Of a DNA stretch of 64,000 nucleotides, positions 59,306 to 64,000 are shown one piece after another; position 1 is the stretch's first letter, and the number at the start of each line of letters is the position of its first letter. This DNA is from Labia minor. Its lineage: Eukaryota; Arthropoda; Insecta; Dermaptera; Spongiphoridae. The stretch is taken from the NCBI GenBank assembly GCA_963082975.1, contig OY720347.1, forward strand, positions 13,312,225 through 13,376,224, given 5' to 3'. Below the pieces are notes generated by a model. It was not told the DNA's origin and did no database searches. It saw only the letters and a program-made list of their open reading frames with translations. The position numbers and the translations under genes are program-made.

Positions 59306-59633
59306 CAGAGGTTCCCAAGCTTTTCTGGCTCCCTAAATAATCGGATTTTTTCTGAGGCTCCCTCAATACATCCGATTTTTATATAAATTTTTACTCACTT
59401 GAAAAATTGGAAAACTTTTCTTCCCTCCATCGGAAATGTTTCAGAGCAACGCAAAATCGTCTGACCTTTTTTTTAAGAACAATATTGAAAAAAAATTTAA
59501 AAATAATCTAAAATGTTCAAAAGTTTGCCCACAAAATCATCTTACCTTTTTTTTTTTAGAACTAAAAATTTCAAGTATTAGAAAATTTTTTCGAGGCTCC
59601 CTTATGACGCCGTTCGCAGTTTGGGAATCACTG
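59306..59633. mobile_element. Non-autonomous hAT MITE, 328 bp
   Basis: Ends CAGAGGTTCCCAAGCTT and (reversed) CAGTGATTCCCAAACTG; flanks AATTAAAC and AATTTGAC, a decayed duplication. Confidence 0.65.
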
Positions 59634-59642
59634 AATTTGACA

Positions 59643-59786
59643 ATGGAAGATAAGCTGGTGAAGATGGACAACTTCTTCCAGGTTAACAAAGGATTTATTC
59701 AGAAGTATGCGAAGTATTCTTCGTTACTATTTTATTCAAGTTGTGACACAATGTTAATGGACATACTTATAGTTCACCAACAGTAA
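59643..59786 (+). CDS. Unidentified small ORF or terminal exon
   Basis: 47 codons: MEDKLVKMDNFFQVNKGFIQ, KYAKYSSLLFYSSCDTMLMD, ILIVHQQ-stop. Codon use is balanced and the opposite strand is full of stops. The upstream MITE has split whatever preceded it. No family recognised. Confidence 0.3.
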   Translation: MEDKLVKMDNFFQVNKGFIQKYAKYSSLLFYSSCDTMLMDILIVHQQ

Positions 59787-60380
59787 ATTTAAAATTCAAA
59801 AACGTTCAAACTTATAAATTTAATAAATTATACGTTATAATTAAAAAAATTATGAAGAAACTTTGTTTTTCACTTTTTCAAAAATGACTTCTTATTATTT
59901 TTAAATTAAAAAAAAATAAAAAATAAATGTGAAACTACCTTATTGTATATTATATAATGTATTTAGAATAAATTACGTTAATTTGTGTTTAACAATAATT
60001 TAATAATAAAAAAAAAATACTTTTTCATTTTCATTTATTCAAAAGATTATAAATTCTTATATATATATATATTAATGACCTTCATGAAATGATATCATTT
60101 ATTTTAATTTTTTTTATATACGTATATTTTTTTCATTATTTCAGTTATCCAGCCAATTCTCAGATTCATTCAAGGTGAGGGTACGAAATTTTATAATAAT
60201 ATTAATAACGGGAGAATAAAATATAATATATATTAAAGTAAATTATATACTATATAACTATCTTTTCCATATATTCTTGAAATTTGCCAGTGATTTCTAT
60301 AAAAAAAGAGGTAGTATATATATAGTATTTATAAATACATCAAATTTAAAAATAAAAAGCAATATGATAAATGCTATGCT

Positions 60381-60726
60381 GAGTACCGGATTAAGAAATT
60401 TTCGGGCCCTAGGCAAGGATAGAATTCCAGGCCCCCCTTTTATTTTATTTTTCATTTAAAAAAATTATTATTGAAGAGTACTTTTTGAAATAATATAGCA
60501 GAGGTGGGCACACTTGGTGATACTTAGAGCCTGAAAAATCGTGATCGCAAAATCATTTTACTTTTTTTTTTTTTTTTTAGAACCATGTTGAAAAAATTTA
60601 AAAAAAATCGAAAATATTTAAAAGTGATCGCAAAAGAGAAAAAATTGACGATTTTTTGAACCGTTTTACGGGCCCCCTGAAATCCTAGGCAGTTGCCTAT
60701 TCTGCCTAGGCCTAAATCCGCCCCTG
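60381..60726. mobile_element. Non-autonomous hAT element, ~346 bp
   Basis: Right end (reversed) CAGGGGCGGATTTAGGCC; left GAGTACCGGATTAAG. GCTATGCT at 60373-60380 is repeated at 60727-60734. The interior contains a second hAT-like start, CAGAGGTGGGCACACTTGG (60500). Confidence 0.7.
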
Positions 60727-60814
60727 GCTATGCTGAGAAATGATAAAGAAGGAATATATTGTATTCTAAATGTATTTCTAGATTTCAAAATTTAGACTAA
60801 CAAAAGAAAAAAAA

Positions 60815-60915
60815 AAAGTCGAATTGGCAGTCGTGGGACTGGCCGACAGAAGTGAAAACTTGTACGTAAGAAATTTGAAAGCAGACGGAATGCGCACCAG
60901 CTTCACGAAAAAAAT
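60815..60915 (+). repeat. Family E fragment with GCCAGTC hairpin
   Basis: GGCAGTCGTGGGACTGGCC and GACAGAAGTGAAAACTTG; reverse of 53936-54060. Confidence 0.55.
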
Positions 60916-61030
60916 GAAATTTATATACGTATATATATATATATATATAAAATTCATAATTATTTTTTTCTGCAAACTGATTATTATTACAAAAATATTA
61001 AAAATACGATGTGTATGAATATATATATAT

Positions 61031-61145
61031 ATGTCTGTCTGTCTGTCTGTGTGTGTATCTGTCAAATACTCAAAAACTACCCGTCCGATTGCGATGAAAC
61101 TTTCAGGGATTGTTGTGGGCGTCCCAGGGAAGGTTTTAGTGTAGT
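61031..61145 (+). repeat. (TGTC)n followed by a GATGAAAC phrase
   Basis: TGTCTGTCTGTCTGTCTG, CAAAAACTACCCGTCCGATT and GCGATGAAACTTTCAGGG; an end module like those of families A and B. Confidence 0.45.
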
Positions 61146-61557
61146 TAAATCCAAAATTAATTTATCCAAAATTAATTTAATTAGTAATATTTTGGTAAAA
61201 GTCTATTTATGGTTACCATGGTTACATTGAAAAATTTACAATAAATAAATAAAAATAATTGGAAATCTTTTCAACTTATTATTTTGATAAATTTTATTAA
61301 TATTTTTAATTTTTTTTAAACTGCCAAAAATAACATACTCATAATAATAGTTGTAATAAAAATAAAAATATAAATCACAATGTAAGTAAAATATTGAATC
61401 GTTTTATTTATATTGTTTCAATTATTGTTTGAATATTTATTAAATTTATATATAGATTAATTTACATGTTTAAATGTATATTTAATAAATTTATGTATTG
61501 ATTCTTAATATTAATAATTCCAATTACTTTCTTGAAATTTTTTTTTATTTAAAAGCA

Positions 61558-61612
61558 TATTCAGCATATCTCGCAACGCCGCTAAAGAAGTTTTCACTTC
61601 AAAAACTTTGTT
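61558..61612 (-). repeat. Family E terminal sequence, reversed
   Basis: CAACGCCGCTAAAGAAGTTT, TCACTTCAAAAAC; inverse of 53490-53525. Confidence 0.5.
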
Positions 61613-61852
61613 ATATTTCCACCAGACGTTTGCTCTAATTAGTATTAAATCAAAAAATACACCAATCAAAATATTTTTGTAATTTAATAGTTTGATTTAA
61701 ATTAACGATGTATGAAGATCAATTTATAATTGAATGAAGTAGGTAATATAATGGTTTAATTTGAAATATTACCTTGAAGAAAGGGAAAATTCCTCATCTT
61801 TTACTTGTTTTTTAAAATATTCAAGGAAACGGATATCCAACTATTGAAAAAT

Positions 61853-62137
61853 CAAACTAGAATTAGATTACACTACATTAAATGATAGAAAAATGAAAAA
61901 TTATGTTTTACACGCTTGGCTGATTCAATATAAAAAATATGAATATAAAACTTGATTTTATAATTTATCTATAAAAGATTCTTGTCCATTATGTGTGAGA
62001 GGTGTTTTTAATATAAATGAATTATATTCTTATGACTTAAAACAAAACTCATTAAACTCTTATAGATTTGAACATGAAATAATTCATAAAATTTATTTTA
62101 AATATCGAGAAAAAACATTCATGGGTCTAATCTATTA
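61853..62137 (+). pseudogene. Broken ORF of unknown family
   Basis: One frame reads LDYTTLNDRKMKNYVLHAWL, IQYKKYEYKT, a TGA, FYNLSIKDSCPLCVRGVFNI, NELYSYDLKQNSLNSYRFEH, EIIHKIYFKYREKTFMGLIY-stop. One internal stop in about 90 codons, in DNA where random frames stop much sooner, suggests a decayed gene. I do not recognise it. Confidence 0.35.
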
Positions 62138-62803
62138 AAAATATTGTTAATTATTTAAATTTTTTTCAAACTTGTATTAATTTAGGTGACTAAAAGTTTG
62201 AGAAATCATAAAATAATATGTAGATATATTAAATGACTATTTAGTTTTATATTATATATAAAGAATATGGAAAAGGATATGGGATTGAATAAGTAAAACA
62301 AAATAAATTCACAAATTTCATTTTATAATATTTATTAATATTAATGAATTTTTATTATATTTAATAATTAATATTAATATTAATTAAGATATACATTAAA
62401 AATATTAAATACAATCGTCTTTTTTAAATAAAACATCAATTTTTCATTTAAATACAAATATATAAGAGTAATTTATTTAATTTTTATATGAAAGTAATAT
62501 TTTCACATCGTAATAATAATCAAAATTCAATAAGTATTTTGTTAAATTTTTAGTTCAACATACATTGATAATTTTTTACATTTTTAATATTAAAGTTGTC
62601 TATATACATAATTATTAAAAAGTACACACACACACACACACATAAATCTATTTTTATTAATTTTAATATAAGTACATATAAGTACACCTATACTCTTTTT
62701 ATTTCAACACAACCATACAATGAGAATTTATTTATGTTTTTTTTATTAAAGTTGTATTTTTAATTAATAAAAAATTTATATAAATATTATTATTATATAG
62801 GTA
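62138..62803. other. AT-rich spacer
   Basis: Downstream of the LRR gene; (CA)n at 62624-62642. Confidence 0.5.
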
Positions 62804-64000
62804 TTATAAAATATCCATCATATACATTGAAATAGTTTCGATATCACTTGCACAGGGTAACAATTTTTTACAAATGCCAACTTCCTCTGTTATTGTATCA
62901 TCATCATCATCATCATTTGTATCAGTTGTATAAATGATCAATGTATGAAGACGCAAGTATTTGTTCATTTTAATTAATGAATTAACTTGTGTCTTTTTTG
63001 ACAATGGAAGAATTAATTGATATAATTTTTTACATTTGAAAATGTATGGAAGTACTTTATTCGATATTTTATTACATGCAAACAATGATAAAATATTTAA
63101 TTTTTTTATTTGATGGATATCTTTTAGATAACTACTTCTTAATAAATCACAGTATTCTAATCGGAGATCTGTTAAATTTTCAAACTGATTAAGCATTTTC
63201 AAGGCATTTCTATGAATATCGTCGCATGATTCTATTTTCAAATTTGTAATGGTAACCTTTTTTCAAGAAACACTTTAACTAGTTGTTTTGTAAAGGATTT
63301 TATTTCTATTAACATTACTTTTTTCAATTTACCTAATGGTGCAATTTCAAAATAACTCCTGAGAATTTCTTCAGGGCCATTATATCTAATTTGTAGATGT
63401 TCTAAATTTGGTAATTTTGACAAATAAGATGGCCAGGTTTTATTATCAGAATGAAAAGCGATTTCCAATTTTCTTAAATTAGAAAAGTTACCTATGGATT
63501 TCAAGGGTTCCATTCCTTTTATCAATAAGATCGGCAAATTTAATGTTACAAGTTTGTTCATTTTCATTATTAAGTTATTTATACTTTTACTACAAAAACA
63601 TTCATAGGGAAGACTTAACTTTTTTAAATTTGGAAAAAACAAATTAATATCCCTTAGAAAAATATCATAATTTAGTCTGGACCCTTTGATAATAATTTCT
63701 TCTACCTTATTGAAAATAGGACAATTTGGGAATTTACCTTCTTGGATTTCACTTGATAATTTTATTAGAAGATCTCCTATTAGAACTAATTGACTTTTGG
63801 AGAAATCTTGAAAAACAATTTTTTTTAATCTTGGCATGGATGAATGTTTTAGCAACTTGATTAAAAATTCCAAATTCGATTCACTTACATCAACAGTTTC
63901 TATTAAAAAATGGAATCGTTCAAAAAACTGTTCAGCGTAGAAGGAATTTGGACCGTCGAATAAAATAGCAGGCAAAGAATAAACAATTCCAGTATTGATA
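62804..64000 (-). CDS. Leucine-rich-repeat protein (F-box/LRR-like), partial and frameshifted
   Basis: Open to the right window edge, so the N-terminus is missing; about 398 codons are visible. Repeats of the type F-x-N-L-x-x-L-x-L occur throughout (FFPNLKKLSLPYECF, MNKLVTLNLPILL, FSNLRKLEIAF, LPNLEHLQIRYNG, FENLTDLRLEYCDL, IKKLNILSLFACNKI, CKKLYQLILPL), as in LRR scaffolds of F-box proteins. The F-box itself would lie beyond the window. The frame breaks at 63240-63262: LEKRLPLQI-stop in a six-A run. One more A would give LEKKVTITNLKIESCDDIHR and join the two halves. A DDDDDD run from a (TCA)n microsatellite (62898-62915) lies near the C-terminus (ends MYMMDIL). Function probably protein-protein interaction. 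Confidence 0.75.

Noticed and set aside
60778..61230. Overlapping ORFs on both strands
   Set aside because: They cross family E sequence, TA tracts and (TGTC)n; no coding signature.

Overview
The window is very AT-rich eukaryotic (metazoan) DNA, most likely from an arthropod. It has spliced genes with GT/AG introns, C2H2 zinc-finger genes, and a dense load of hAT, mariner, Tc-like, Helitron-like, RTE-like LINE, Penelope-like and SINE-type sequence. No bacterial signals are present, and the exact lineage cannot be read from the sequence.

Layout. (1) A minus-strand SLC5-type sodium/solute symporter gene occupies 5102-24533 in 13 coding exons whose splice phases all agree, giving about 609 aa. 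Its first coding exon carries a one-base frameshift in an A9 run. A TATA-bearing candidate first exon lies 12.7 kb further upstream (37304-37420). (2) The 8.7-kb first coding intron holds a plus-strand two-exon C2H2 zinc-finger gene (16968-18138, with a frameshifted tail to 18378). An inverted paralogue, intact to its stop, lies at 55896-57060. (3) Two near-identical 3327-bp hAT transposons (30060-33386 and 43193-46519, opposite orientation) each have an intact 619-codon transposase, terminal inverted repeats and an exact 8-bp target duplication. (4) More than ten shorter hAT-type elements surround them, most with target duplications of the form nnnTAnnn, which suggests they are or were mobilised by a Buster-like transposase of this kind. 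(5) The right end holds a minus-strand leucine-rich-repeat gene that runs off the window (62804-64000) and is split by a frameshift.

Other repeats include a mariner-derived fold-back element with ~185-bp arms (25134-25854), a deleted mariner (6568-7373), a Tc-like element reduced to its HTH and C-terminus (12691-13316), two ~600-bp inverted-end families (A and B, 5-7 copies each), a pol-III-box SINE, and a Helitron-like family. One copy of the Helitron-like family (18443-19900) can be delimited to the base because the zinc-finger paralogue keeps the empty site.

The host genes have no visible functional link with one another. The coherent system in the window is transposon biology: autonomous hAT copies, their non-autonomous relatives, and elements inserted within elements. 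Percentages and database matches were not computed; family names come from motif recognition.
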